NCBI GenBank assembly: GCA_016858145.1 | Contig: JAEHOE010000095.1 | Location: 310,001-374,000 of the forward strand | Reading direction: 5' to 3' | Origin: Edaphochlamys debaryana | Lineage: Eukaryota > Chlorophyta > Chlorophyceae > Chlamydomonadales | Length of the DNA stretch: 64,000 nucleotides | Shown here: positions 25,001 through 36,280 of the stretch, in pieces | Layout of the letters: every line of letters begins with the position of its first letter | Position numbering within the stretch: position 1 is the stretch's first letter | The notes under the pieces: generated by a model | The model's input: the letters and a program-made list of their open reading frames with translations, nothing else | Told to the model about the DNA's origin: nothing | The model's database searches: none | Translations under genes and position numbers: made by a program

Positions 25001-25345
25001 CACTTCCAACGACACATTCTCCATGAAGTCGGCGTCCCCCAGCTCCCCGGGGGCAATGGCGCTCAAGCTGCTGCCTCCCGAGTCCTTGGTGAGCGCGACC
25101 GCGGACGAGTCGCCCACGACGCAGAGGTCCCTGCGCAAACGGCCAAAAAGGCTCGGTGCCCCGGTTTCGCACCGTCAGGAGAGCCCACTTGCGACTTACC
25201 CGGTGCCGCACTCATAGGACTGGACCTGGAGCTCGAGCTCGCCGGCGATGCAAGTCACGCTGCCGCCAAACAGGTCGCAGTCGCTTCCCCCGAACAGGAC
25301 AGCGTCTGTGTCGTCGAACATAACCGCGTGCGAGGTGGCGGCCAT
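22094..25345 (-). CDS. GATA-type zinc-finger transcription factor, 730 aa
   Basis: Exons: 25345-25200, 25130-24997, 24772-24673, 24508-24162, 23914-22694, 22533-22415, 22219-22094. All junctions are GT-AG with matching phases. The zinc finger lies at the extreme C terminus and is split by the last intron. It is C683-x2-C686-x18-C705-x2-C708 with [15 protein letters not shown] between, the 18-residue loop of plant-type GATA factors, followed by [10 protein letters not shown] basic PKPRKRA segment precedes the finger and may act as nuclear signal. The N-terminal 600 residues are low-complexity, with Pro/Leu ([10 protein letters not shown]) and Ser-rich runs and an acidic LELLELPED patch. The start ATG lies immediately after a CAG, so a 5' UTR intron or a further upstream exon is possible. 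Target genes are unknown. Confidence 0.85.
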
Positions 25346-26727
25346 CTGCAAAAGCGGACCTGGCCTGGCGCGGTACATCGTGGGCGTCGGGGGCAGAAAG
25401 CCGCGAAAATGGAGTCCTCTGAATGGGCAAGTGGGACTGGGAACGGTGCTGGCTACCAACTGCTGCGGGCGCTGGGCCTGGAGCGCGTCCGCCCGTTGGG
25501 TGCGCTGGAAGCGGCTTCCACGCCGATAACCCGACAGCCGTTGCCCACCCAGCCGCGTCACGCAACCATAGCACAGCCCCTCACCGTCAAGAGGTGCGAG
25601 GCCGGCGCTCGGAGCGACGCGTTGCGCAGGACCGCGCTCAGCCGACGGTGTGCAGCGTGTGGGCGTGCGGAGATGTTGTTCAGACGCACAGCCGGGCACC
25701 AAAGCACATCCGGCACGCGCCGCTATCGTGTGAGAGCCGAGAGGGAGGTCGGAGGATAGGCGGGCACCTTTTTGGTGGGGATGTCCCAGCCCACGGGAGT
25801 GTGGAGGCCTGCAAAGGCCGGGCCGAGTGCGCTATCATACCATGCAAGCGGGTAGTGTGTGGGGCGCGCGGCGTGCTGGAGCAGCGACTAGGCGGGAGCG
25901 CGCAGCAAAATGGTACGGCAGTGTGCAAAGTCCCGGTGTCGCGCCTCACCCGCTTACGCCGGTTGCAGCTCGGCAGAACCAAATGTCGCATGCCGCTTGC
26001 CGCTGCGCCCAGCGCTGCGGCGAGGAATCCGGGCGCACAAACCTGTGTGCGTTCGTCGGCTTTTGCAAAGCGTCGACGTCCCCGCTTGCCCTTCGGCGTC
26101 AACACAGGTGTTATCTACGCCTTGCAGAGCGCGCGGTCGGCTCGGTCGCGACGTCGCGAAGCCCTACTCTACGTTCACGGAAGCTTTACTCCGAAGCTCG
26201 GAAGGTCAGACCCAGCACCGGCCTCGGTTTTCCGCTTCTGCTTCGCAAATCTCTTTCGTTGCATACGTGTCGACTCCCTCGCACGGTCGGAGCATGGTCG
26301 GAGCACAACGTGATCGCCCGCGGGTCACGACGTTCCTGCGCAGAACCCCGCCCTTCCACCCTCCGCCGCCCCGCCTTGCCCGCCGCCCCATACCCAACGG
26401 AGATTGCCAGCTTAAAGCCCTGCACACGCTCCAAGCAGCTTGCACATATGCTCTCGGGCGCCAAGGTACAAGTGCCCCTCGTGTCTCCACTCACCCTGGG
26501 TCGCAACATAACCATCTGCCCGACCGCGCTACCGCCTGACGGTTACCGCCTCTTGCAGGCCTAGTCAAAAGTGCGTTCAAGTTGCTCACACGCAGTAATT
26601 GGCTGTACTCCACGCCAAACGCCTAAGCCCTTATCCAGCGTCACAGCGCCAGACCCCTATTCCCCCCCCATTCGCTCTAAGGCCTGCAAGGATTGTCCAC
26701 AGCTCAGCTCGTTCCGGGGCCGTGTGC
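25346..26727. other. Intergenic region between the GATA gene and the Orai-like gene
   Basis: No supported exon. It carries the GATA promoter or 5' UTR, one copy of a 165-bp dispersed repeat (25596-25758), and the 3' flank of the Orai-like gene. Open frames here have no domain. Confidence 0.55.
25596..25758 (+). repeat. 165-bp dispersed repeat, copy 1
   Basis: Matches 28518-28685 almost base for base, including GACGGTGTGCAGCGTGTGGG and CAGACGCACAGCCGGGCACC. The copies differ by a few substitutions and a small indel near the left end. Same orientation. This copy lies upstream of the GATA gene. No obvious terminal inverted repeats or coding capacity. Confidence 0.85.
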
Positions 26728-29700
26728 CTACCCCAGCTGCATGGCGACCAGAGCCCCGGGTGGCGTCGCCGGCTCGTGCCCGCCCAGAGGCCCCCCATTC
26801 CCCTGCACCAGCCCCGTCGCGCCGCTGCCGGCCCCTCCCGCCCCCGCCATATCTGCTCCCAGCCCCAGCCCCACCACCGGCCCCGCTCCTCCCCCTATCC
26901 CGGGCTCCGACCCCGGTCCAAAGCGCGTCTCAACCGGGCCCCGAGCGCTAGGTCTCCAGCTGTGCTCCTCACGCCCCGAGGGCGGGCCCGGCCCCTGCCG
27001 CCACACCGCACTATGCGCCTCGCCCGTAACGCTTGCTCCCGCCCCGCCGCCCGCGGCTCCCTGTGGCCCCAGCCAGGGCGGCCGGGGCGGCCCCGGCCCC
27101 GGGCCGGCCAGGTGCCAGTCGAAGGGGAGGCCCAGTGGCGGCTGAGCCACGCGGTGCCCTCCAGCCTGCGGCCAGGCCGGGGCACGTGGATGCGCAGATT
27201 GCAATCAGGGGGCTCCTGAGAAGCCTTTGGCGTGGCATTAGACGAGACGAGAACAGTACAGAGAGCGACCACCCCTGTACCGCTGTACGGCTCCCCACCC
27301 AAGGCTCACCGCCGCCGCCTCGTCGTCTTGCAGCAGGTAGTGGCTCCACTTCCTGCGCTCCATGACACAGGGCCGACCCACATCAACACGCCCGCACCGT
27401 GCTGTGCATGCTGTGCACGTGCTGCGCATGCTGGGCGCTCGGCGCCCCTCCACCTCAGGCCTAACGCACGGCACGGACCAAATGTCCATCTCAGGCAGTC
27501 CACGCATGTGGGGCGCTCGGCGCCCCGGCACGCGCTGCACCCTCTGAAGCCGCGATCTCGCCCACATTCTCAGAACCCAAGCTCGTTAGCCTCATACAAC
27601 GGTTATCCCAGTCCCACGTGCAACTGTCCGCAAATCCCCATCCCCCCGTAAGCCGTCACAGACCTGTGCGTGTACAGGTTGTACGCCAGGGCGATGCCCA
27701 TGATCCCGGACACGATGATGGCGGCGGCGGGGGTGGGCGCGCCGTGGAACTTGATCCAACCTGGATCCAGGCGGGGGCGAGGCGGCGATCACGCCCACTA
27801 CACTCCACGCCCCGCACCCGCGAAGGCGAGGAAAGAGAGGCCACCCACCCTCCACCCAAAAGTCTCCTGAAGCCAGAAGGGTGATTGGCTCGTCCTTCGC
27901 TCCATGCCTACCCGCGAATGCCAGATTGGCGAAGAAGCAGGGGATGCCGGCGGAGAAGAGGCGGAAGGCGGTGCGCCACTCGGCCTCGCAGCGGTGCGCC
28001 CAGTAGGCGGCGAAGGTGCGGGCGGGCGCGGGCGGCCGGGCGCCCAGGCTGCGCAGGGGCAGGCGGCAGGCGGCGGAAGCGGGAGGTAGGGGGGAATGGG
28101 CGAAGAAGGAGGGCGGGAGGGCCGGGATGGTAAGTGCGTTGGTGCAGGGCCCGGAGGTGCGAGGTGCATGGGTGACGGAGGGGGCGCGGGAGCTGGGTGC
28201 GGGTGGCTTGGGCGGGGGGAGGGCCGTGTGCTGAGGCGCAGGTCTGCACTGCCCCGGGGGTGTGGGGTGCGAGGGTGATGGCATGGCACGCTGCCGTACT
28301 GCCGTACAACTCACGTGTAGCTGCTGACGAAGACCTGGCATCGGTGCATGAACTCGGCCTCCTCCTGCAGGGGGTGCGAATGTGAGGCAGAGGCAAGGAA
28401 CGGGGAGCCGTCAATACCAGGCAAAAGTTGCCTGGTGCTCTTACAACCGCGCTTAAGCCGCTTGACGCTTGACGCTCGCACGCTGCCGAGGGGCCCGCGT
28501 GTGAGGCAGCACGAGGCGCGAGGCAGGCGCTCCGAGCGACGCGTTGCGCAGGAGGTCCTGCGACTCGGCCGACGGTGTGCAGCGTGTGGGCGTGCGGAGA
28601 TGATGTTCAGACGCACAGCCGGGCACCAAAGCACATCCGGCACGCGCCGCTATCGTGTGCGAGCCGAGAGGGAGGTCAGGGAGTAGGGTGGGTTTAGGGT
28701 ACAGCTGACCCACGCACCTCCTCGCTGACGTAGTTCTTGCCGGTGCGGAGGATGCTGGCCAGCATGAGCGAGCACAGCACCACCACCGCAATCTCCACGC
28801 CCACCTGCGGTTTGCGCAAGGGGTTGAGCGGGCAGGGAGCACACCAGCGGCCCTCACCGTGTGCACACTCCCGCGACCTACGGCCTCCGACCCTGGCCGG
28901 GGACCCCCCGCTGCTGTGAACGCATGCAAGGGTGGGTGCAGGGCAAGCGGACCAGTCGGCGGGATCACAGAACCCCAGCCCTGGTAAGCTCTTGCCAATC
29001 CCACCTCTGGCCTGTTGAGGCCATTCGCTCACCCCCACCCCATCCCCCCACCCCCATACAGTCAAGGCAGGGCAGGGCTGGGCAGGGCAGGGGCCGCACC
29101 GTGATGGCGGTGGTGAGCGCGAAGAGCGGCAGCAGCGCCTTCTGGTAGCTTCCGCCCACGCGGAACTGGAACTCGAGGAAGCTGCGGGCGGCCGGGTGGA
29201 GCGGGGTAGACGCGAGGAGGGCATCAGCGCATGGCCAGGGCCGTGCATGCGGTACAACCTCTCTAAACTGCAGACCACGACATGGGTACGGCTCGTCAAT
29301 CTCTTCACGTCCATGCCAACACCCCCCACCCGCGGGCTGCGCCTGGCCCCCGCCTGACCAGCAACTCCTGGCCCCCACCTGACCAGCGCGAACCCTGCCA
29401 GCAGCGCCGACATGGTGCTCAGCGCCTTAAGCTGCTCCGTCTTCTCCATCACGTCCGTGCGGTTGCGGTTCACAAACCTGACCGCATGAAGGGGATGCAG
29501 AGATTTGCCCGGTTACAGGGGATGCAGCGACAGCTCACGGAAGGGCCGCTGGCGAGGGCATAGCTGGCCAGGGCGACGTGCTCGTGCCATGCCCCCACAC
29601 GCCCCTCCTGCGGAAGCCCAGGAACGGGAGACCTGCCTCACCGCAGCCATATGGCCCGGGCGTTGTCCAGGTGCGCCTGCTGCACCTGGGCCGCCAGGTA

Positions 29701-30269
29701 GGCCCGCTCCTCCTGCCTTTGGGGGGTGGAGAGGGGGCGGCAAGGAGCAAACGTTGGGGGGTCAAGGGGGTGGGCAAGGGCGCTGGGAGGCAGGCGCGTG
29801 TGAACGGTATGCACCGGAGCTGCAAACCGGCCAGCCACAACGCCCCCCAGGTTTTGGCGCTCGCTCCACGGCAGCATGGTAGCATGAGCGCTTCATGTGG
29901 CCGAAGGGGGCTGGCGGCAGCCGCATGTGTCCCCCTCCCCCTCCCTGATGAGGCAGCCGTGCCGAGCCCTGTCTGTCCAAGGCCTTGCCCCCCGGCCTCG
30001 CGCGCCCGTCGTCCCTGCATCCTCTCCCCCCCCCCGCCCCATGGCACCACCCCCATTCCTCGTTGCAGTCCCTGCGCCCCTCTCTGCCGGTTCCCGAAGC
30101 CTTGAAGCGCTCACATCCACTTTTGCTCGCTGTCAAGCAGATCCCGCTCCAGCGCACGATGACAAAGGTCCTCCGTCCTCCAGACTCTCTCCTCGGACCG
30201 TATGGCCCTCTGGAGCGTGACGTCATAGCCGGTGAGCACGGTCTGTGCTGCGTTGAGCACGCTCTCCAT
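26728..30269 (-). CDS. Orai-like calcium-release-activated calcium channel subunit, 420 aa
   Basis: Ten exons: 30269-30115, 29716-29642, 29477-29379, 29181-29100, 28804-28718, 28364-28315, 28048-27912, 27760-27664, 27352-27310, 27165-26728; all phases match. The pore helix reads LKALSTMSALLAGFALVSFL then EFQF. It aligns with the animal Orai M1 segment ([24 protein letters not shown] region), which places the selectivity-filter glutamate at E113. M2 is ALLPLFALTTAIT plus VGVEIAVVVLCSL, M3 lies in AFRLFSAGIPCFFANLAF and M4 in AAAIIVSGIMGIALAYNLY. A charged N-terminal helix (MESVLNAAQTVL...) precedes M1. The C-terminal 145 residues are Gly/Pro-rich, and the acceptor before them (27165) is the least certain. 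Orai forms store-operated calcium channels in the plasma membrane; no STIM partner is visible here. Confidence 0.85.
28518..28685 (+). repeat. 165-bp dispersed repeat, copy 2, inside an Orai-like intron
   Basis: Second copy of the repeat at 25596-25758, about 2.9 kb away and in the same orientation. It sits in the intron between exons 28804-28718 and 28364-28315. Confidence 0.85.
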
Positions 30270-31296
30270 CGTCCTTTGCTAAGCATGCTCGCGCGTAAGC
30301 TTCGTCAGCAGAGCGAGTCGCGGGTCGATAACATGCTCGCTCAATAGCTGTGAGAGAGCGCTTCTCGATGGTGCAGACGGCGAAAACAAGTTTACAGGCA
30401 GACCTTGACCAACGTCGCGTTTCGGCTGACTGACATGAACTATGCGTAATCACATTCGTCTCTTCAGTGCAGGTTAAGTGGCATTGTGGACGGTGTGGTG
30501 GTATAGAGCGCGAAATGCCCATGCGCGTGCATACCCGGCGTCGAGTCCCCGCCGTCCCGCCTCTGGGTGCCACCCCAACGACACTTGGGGGATACGCATG
30601 TGTAAGCGCCTTTTGGGCACCGGGTTGAGGGTTTGCCCGTTCCGCAGAAGAGTCTTACGTCGTGCTGGGACGCCTGTGCCCCTCGTCACTCCTGCCCGGG
30701 CCCCCCCGAGCCAGCGGCCTGCCACCTGCTCGCTTCACCACTGGCACGCCACTGCCGTACTCGAGCAGAGCTCACTAGTTGGGCCCAAGCGCCCAACACG
30801 CCCAAGCCCCCCCGCACACATGTCTGCCTGGTCCTGTGCTCCTGTCTGTTATCGGACTCATCGCCCATCGCTACGGTAGGTTGTCGGCGACAGCTACCTG
30901 TGGCGGGGTCAGCCTAGGCCTGCACCCCGACCACCAACAGGCGGTAGCCTCATGGCGCCGCCTTGAGCCCTCACTAATTCCACACCGCGTCACATGACCA
31001 CGCTGTGAGGAGCCAAGCCTCGCGCGGGATCCCCCTGTGGCGCAACTGCCCATGTGTGCCACGAGCGACGCCCCCATGCAACCTGCTATCCCCATGCTCA
31101 GCCGCATGCCCGGTCTGCATCGTCTACGCATACCGCTCGCCGTGGCACTGAAGAGCCGTGCGAGTGCTGCTTGTGTGCCACACAATGTGTACTATAGGAG
31201 CGCAATGCCCTCTGCCCCCATGCAATCCCTCCGCCGCCATTGCCATCAAGCGCTTGGGCCCGCCCGGGCCTGGGCCCGGCTCAGGCCTGAGGCTGA
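30270..31296. other. Intergenic: Orai-like promoter and RCC1 3' flank
   Basis: No supported exon. A minus-strand TGTAA lies near 30391-30395, too far from the RCC1 stop to be a convincing signal. I see nothing else. Confidence 0.5.
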
Positions 31297-34200
31297 CTAG
31301 GACGCCAGGTCCCGTGTGTCGAGTGGCGTCTCGATGACAGCTGCGGTGTGGTTGCGCCCGGCGGAAATCTGGGGGGAGGGGATGCGGCCAATGGTTGAAC
31401 GCAAACAGCAGCTCTTGGTAATTGGGGGATGGGTTGCTGTGTGTTAACCCACCCACGAACCCCACCCCAGCCAAACACTCTCTATTGCATCCTTGCCTGG
31501 GACCCCTTGCATGTGGCCCCCGCTCTCCTTGACACCCCGGGCTGAAACCCCCATGTGGCATCAAACCCTCTCTGTTGCATCCCCGCCGGGGACCTGCTGC
31601 ACGTGCCGCTTGCGCCATGCCTCGAGGGGCCCCGGGCCCCGGCCCAAGCCCATCCCGAACCAGAGCTACCGGTGCGCACCTGCTTCACGCGCCAGGGCTG
31701 CGCCCTCATGCCACCCCTCCCTCCCTGAACCCTAGCAAGCCCCTCGCTGTCTAGAAATACGGCACGGCTGCCGCGCACCTGCTTCACGCGCCAGGGCTGT
31801 GCCTTGATGTACGAGGTGCGCAGGTCATAGAAGCGATGGGCGCTGGTGTGCAGCCGGAACACCTGAGGGTGGGAGTGAGGGTGGGGTAGAAGACATCAAC
31901 GTAGCGCGAAGCGCGTTGTTGTGGGCGTAGGGCGTGGGAAGGGAGGGGGAAGATTGGGGGTAGCTCTTCGGTTGGGGGGACGGCGGACTGTTGGAGCAAA
32001 TAAGCATGCCAGAACGCAGCTGGATCGCTCGGGACGCTTTGGCCCCTGTGCGCTGTCCGGCCGCTGCCAGTGTGCGTGCCCCACTCGCCTGCTCCGGAGA
32101 CCAGCGGTCCTCATCGTCCCCCAGCCCCAGCTGACCTGAGAGGGTTAGCACGCAGGAGGGGGTGAGGGGTGGGGGGAATTGTGGGCCTTGCCTAGAAGCG
32201 GGTGCAGTGCCAGGGGGTGGGCGCACGTGGGGTACCCATGGGCGGGGATGGCTGCTTGGGCTCCCTTCGTGCCCCCCCAACCCGCGCGCTCCCCAGTCTC
32301 TGTCCGGTCGACTCGCCTCCCCCCTAGTCCTGGAATCGCCCCTGCTCTGCCGCCCCCTCCGCCCAAGCCCTTCCTCTCTGCCCCCTCCTCCCTTCCCCCT
32401 TTGCCCCTTTCACCAACCGACTCACCGCCCCCATAGTCCTGGAACCGCCCCTGCCCCGCTGCCCCCGAGGCGCCCCACGTGAACAGCCGCCCGTCCTCAG
32501 CTACGGCGGCGCTGTGGTGCCACCCCACCGCCACTGCGCGGCAGGGGGGCAGCCCCGGCACGATCTTGGGGGCCACTGTCTGGCGGGTGCGGAGCGTGGC
32601 CTGGCCTGCCCCTAGGGACCCGTGGGAGTCCATGCCTGGACAAGGAAGGGGGTGAAAGCGTTCGGTGGTGAGGTGAGCCGACTCACATCGCCCCAACGCG
32701 CAGCTTCACAGTGACCCAAAACCCGGCCCCACGGGCCAAGCTGTTGAACTCGCCTCTCCTTCCAGGTCCCCGCCCCGCAGCGTCTTCTTCCACGGGAGAA
32801 GCTGATTAACGCGCTTCTGCACTTAGCTTATCACGCCTCTCCCCCCTCCCCCCTCCCCCCGGCCTGCACCCACCGAACGACGCCACCTCCCCCGTGGCCA
32901 GCACCGCCAGGGAGTGCAGCTGGCCCAGGGCCAGGCTGCGCAGGCCGCTGGGGAGCGCCCGGAGCTGCACGGCGGCAGGAGTGCAAACAGGGACATTAGT
33001 CATTACGGTGGTCCGCATCGGGCCGAGAAGTCCCAACTACGGGACCCCAGCAGCCCCCACGCAAGGTGGGGCCCCTGGGGAGCGCCCGGAGCTGCGCAAG
33101 GAGGAGGAGGAGGCGGGGGAGGGCAGGGTGCAGGCCGAGGGAGGGGGGTTGCGTGGTGCGCGCAGAGGTCACCCGATTCCGCAACGAGTCTGCAAAGGCG
33201 TTCGCGCGCACCGCAGCACCCAGCCACGGGCCCCGCCAACCGGCCAAAAGTGTCCCCCCAAACCCAACCGCCCCCCATGCCCCCCCTCCCACCCTCCCAC
33301 CCTCCCACCACCCCACCTCCACGGGCTGTAGCTCATTGGCGTACCGCCCCGTGCCCAGCTGCCCGCTGTTGCCGTAGCCCCAGCCCCAGGCCGACCCCTC
33401 CCGGTCCAGCGCTCCGCTGCTGAAGGGCCCCGCAGCGATGGAGGCGATGCGGGCGCCCGCCAGCGCCCGCACCTTCTTGGGCAGCATCTCCACGCCCACG
33501 TGGCCGTGCACTGGAGAGGGAGGGGGAGGGGGAGGGGGAGGGGGAGGGACGAGGGGAGAGGGGAAGGGGTGGAGGGGGAGAGAAGGTGGAGGAAGGTGCT
33601 GGTCGGGGGGACTCTTGGGCAGCATCTGCACGCCCACGTGGCCGTGCACACTTCAGTGCGGGAGGAAGATGGAGTCAGATTGGGGGAGACGGCCGTAGGT
33701 GAACCCCTAAGCCAGGGCTCCACCCCCGACCCCGACCAGTCCCCCGCTCGCCGCAGCCCCCGGAAGGACACAGCGCAGCTCTCTGCCCCCCCGCCCCCAC
33801 CCCCCTAGTCCCCAGCCCCTGCTCACCGGCCCCGTGCCCCAGCGCGCCGTGGTCGCCCCGGCCCCAGCTCAGCACCTCCCCCCCCTTGGTGAGGGCGAGG
33901 GAGTGGTGGTCGCCCGCCGCGAGGGCCACCACGTCCTGGCCTGGGGGGGCAGAGGGGGCATGCGGGGGGGAGTTGGGGGCGGGAGGGGGGAAGTGCTAAA
34001 GTGCAGGGAAGGAGAGCCTGAGGCGCTGCGGACATGCGTTGGGATACGTGGCTACGCAGCTTGACATGGCCCCCGTCCTCCCTCTCGCCCTCTCCCTCCC
34101 CCCACCCCCCAAGCTGCATGCCCCCCCCCCCAAGTTGCATGCCCCCCCCCAAGCTGCATATCCCTGCCCCCACCCGTCAGGTGCTTAACCAGCCTCGGCT

Positions 34201-35468
34201 CCACCTGCCGCCCCTGGTCCGGGTCCCCAATGCCCAGGGCGCCCTCGCCGGCCATGCCCCAGCCCCACACCTCGCCAGCGGCTGCGGGGGAGGGGGCAGG
34301 CGGGGGAGAGGGAGCAAGAGACCGTTGCGTGCGTTACATGCGTGAAGCAACCTCGAGGCTGGAGTGGGTGGAGGCGATGGGCCCAAACCCACGTCCATAT
34401 CTACATTGGCATCCCTCCCCGATGCCGCGATGCTGTCTGCCCTCCAGCGGCTGCCGAGGCTCACTCGTGGGCGCCAGTGTGCCTGGTGCCTGGTGTCACG
34501 ACCGAAACGTCTCCCCTCGAATGTAACGAAGGCTTGACAATGCATGTCACTTCTCTTGATGGGTGTTGCCCAGACTCACTCGTGAGCGCCAGCGTGTGGC
34601 TCCCGCCCGCTGCGACCGCCATGACGGGGTCGGGCAGGCCCACCTCGATGGGCGCCTGCAGGGCAGGGAGGAAGGAGCGCAGATGGATAAAGAGGGCGCA
34701 GTGGTGCGAGAAACGCAAGCGGTCCCAAGTCCACGAGAGGTAAGCACACGAGATGCATCGCTCCTGCACTGTTCCTCCCGGATGGCGCCCCCCCCCCCGG
34801 CATACCCGCCCCGCCCCTCCCCCCCGCCCCGCGCCCCCCACCGCCACGAACTTGTCCTCCCTGCTGTGCCCCAGCTGCCCCTTGTCGTTGAGCCCAAAGG
34901 TCAGCAGTGTGCCGTCATCTGGGGGCGGGGGTTGAAGGGGAACATCGCGGGGTAAAGACGGGAGGGGGTGCATCCGGCCGTGCTTCGGTTTGGCTGTGCT
35001 CTATTGCTCCATTCAGACCAGAGACAACCGGGGCTGCATACATCTCAAGGCCGCAAAGAGAGTATACCCATGGAATCGCCCCACCCACCGGTGACTACCG
35101 CTGTGTGCGCCCCGCCACATGAGACCTGCTGCACCGAGTACCCCGCCAGGCAGGCAACGATGCTGTGGCAGAGAGGGTGGGGGGGCGGAACAGGGTTAGA
35201 GGCAAAGACGACACACGGGGGTGACAGGGCTGGGTCTGGGGTGGGGTTGTGCAGGGTGTGACAGTGGCGCACATGGCAGGTGACGCCAGGCCGTGAGGGC
35301 GGGCAGGGGGGTGACAAGCGCGACGTGGCACGCGCACCCCCAGGATGGCATGCGCGGGACGTACCGCGGGTACAGCTCCCGCGCGATGGGGAAGCCGAGG
35401 CCCAGCCGCCCATCGCTCGCAGTGCCGAAGGTGGCGAGCACTCGTGCGAGCGGCTTCTTGCTGGCCAT
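31297..35468 (-). CDS. RCC1-type seven-bladed beta-propeller protein, 416 aa
   Basis: Twelve exons: 35468-35365, 35162-35089, 34918-34842, 34655-34580, 34281-34174, 33940-33827, 33510-33317, 32964-32874, 32635-32426, 32135-32089, 31862-31779, 31368-31297. All phases match; the intron after 32089 uses a GC donor (CAG/GCGAGT). Successive RCC1 blades are visible: VSCGGAHTAVVTDDGTLLTF, MAVAAGGSHTLALT, VVALAAGDHHSLALTKGGEV, SIAAGPFSSGALDREG, SLALGQLHSLAVLATGEV, AVAVGWHHSAAVAEDGRLFT and ISAGRNHTAAVIET. Each is followed by a WGxGxxGxLG-like stretch. The length matches a single RCC1 propeller (about 420 aa). RCC1 proteins act as Ran exchange factors or as general protein-binding propellers; which applies here cannot be told. 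The first three exons are duplicated at 39.7-40.3 kb. Confidence 0.88.
33471..33656. repeat. Copy of the RCC1 exon-7 5' end in the upstream intron
   Basis: The exon 7 start (33471-33516, CTTGGGCAGCATCTCCACGC) is repeated at 33611-33656 with one or two changes. A GGGGGA simple repeat at about 33515-33550 separates them. Confidence 0.8.
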
Positions 35469-35628
35469 GCTCGGTCGCAGGCTCAGTCGCGATGCCGCAC
35501 GCCTCCTCTCGCAACTTCCCCCGCCAAGCCCCTGTGTAATTCCTTATCCAGCTTCAACGTATTGGGCTACTGTTTGTATGGTGTGGCGTGCGAAGCGGAT
35601 GTCGGGTTTCGGAGCCTTGCAATCGAGC
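34978..35628. repeat. 651-bp duplicated block, left copy
   Basis: Reads identical to 39824-40474 in every base I compared, including introns, both coding exons of RCC1 and the bases upstream of its start codon. The offset is 4846 bp. Similarity continues on both sides but with clear divergence. Confidence 0.9.
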
Positions 35629-36280
35629 CGGACGCAGTATGCTCTGGAGAGTGCGCTACGTTAATGGGCAGTGGCGGGATGTGAGGGCAGTGCAAGAGGT
35701 GGGTGGCCTCGAGCAGCGGCGCACGGCACGCCGCTAACCCGAGCCCCCGCCCCCGCGCCACCTTGCCCCCCCCCGACTACACCCAAGCGCGTCCCCTTGC
35801 CCCCTGCCCTCGCCCTTCCCATCTGCGTGGCGGAAGCAAGCACAGACGTACCGCACATTGCCACGACATGTGGTCTGCCACTTCCGGTGCTTACACGGCC
35901 CCGTCGACAAGTACTCCCATCCTCAGCCTCACTCGCTGGCCCCTCCCGCGGACCCTCCCAACGTGCCCAGGTCCCACGCTCCACGCCCCAAGAACTGTCA
36001 GCAGCCACACAAGTGACTCACGCAGCCTTGACGACCCACAGGTCCAAACCCCTCCATCTCAGCACAAGCTTGTGCTGTACTGCTGGTTCCCTCGCCCCCT
36101 CCCAATCCCACGGGCTCTACCCATTGTGCACGTTGCACTCAATGCAAAACGCCCCCTACCATCTGAGGGGACCGTCTCCAGCCCGAAAGCAGTGCACACT
36201 CGTCGCTTTCCTCGCTGACTGCACTTCATGCTGCAGGATCACCACACACTCCCCGCCACATGCATCCGGCCTCCACTCAC
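35469..36280. other. RCC1 promoter and LRR gene 1 3' flank
   Basis: No supported exon. The first 160 bp belong to the identical duplicated block. A minus-strand TGTAA (plus TTACA 35891-35895) lies about 390 bp past the LRR gene 1 stop and is a plausible poly(A) signal. Confidence 0.55.
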
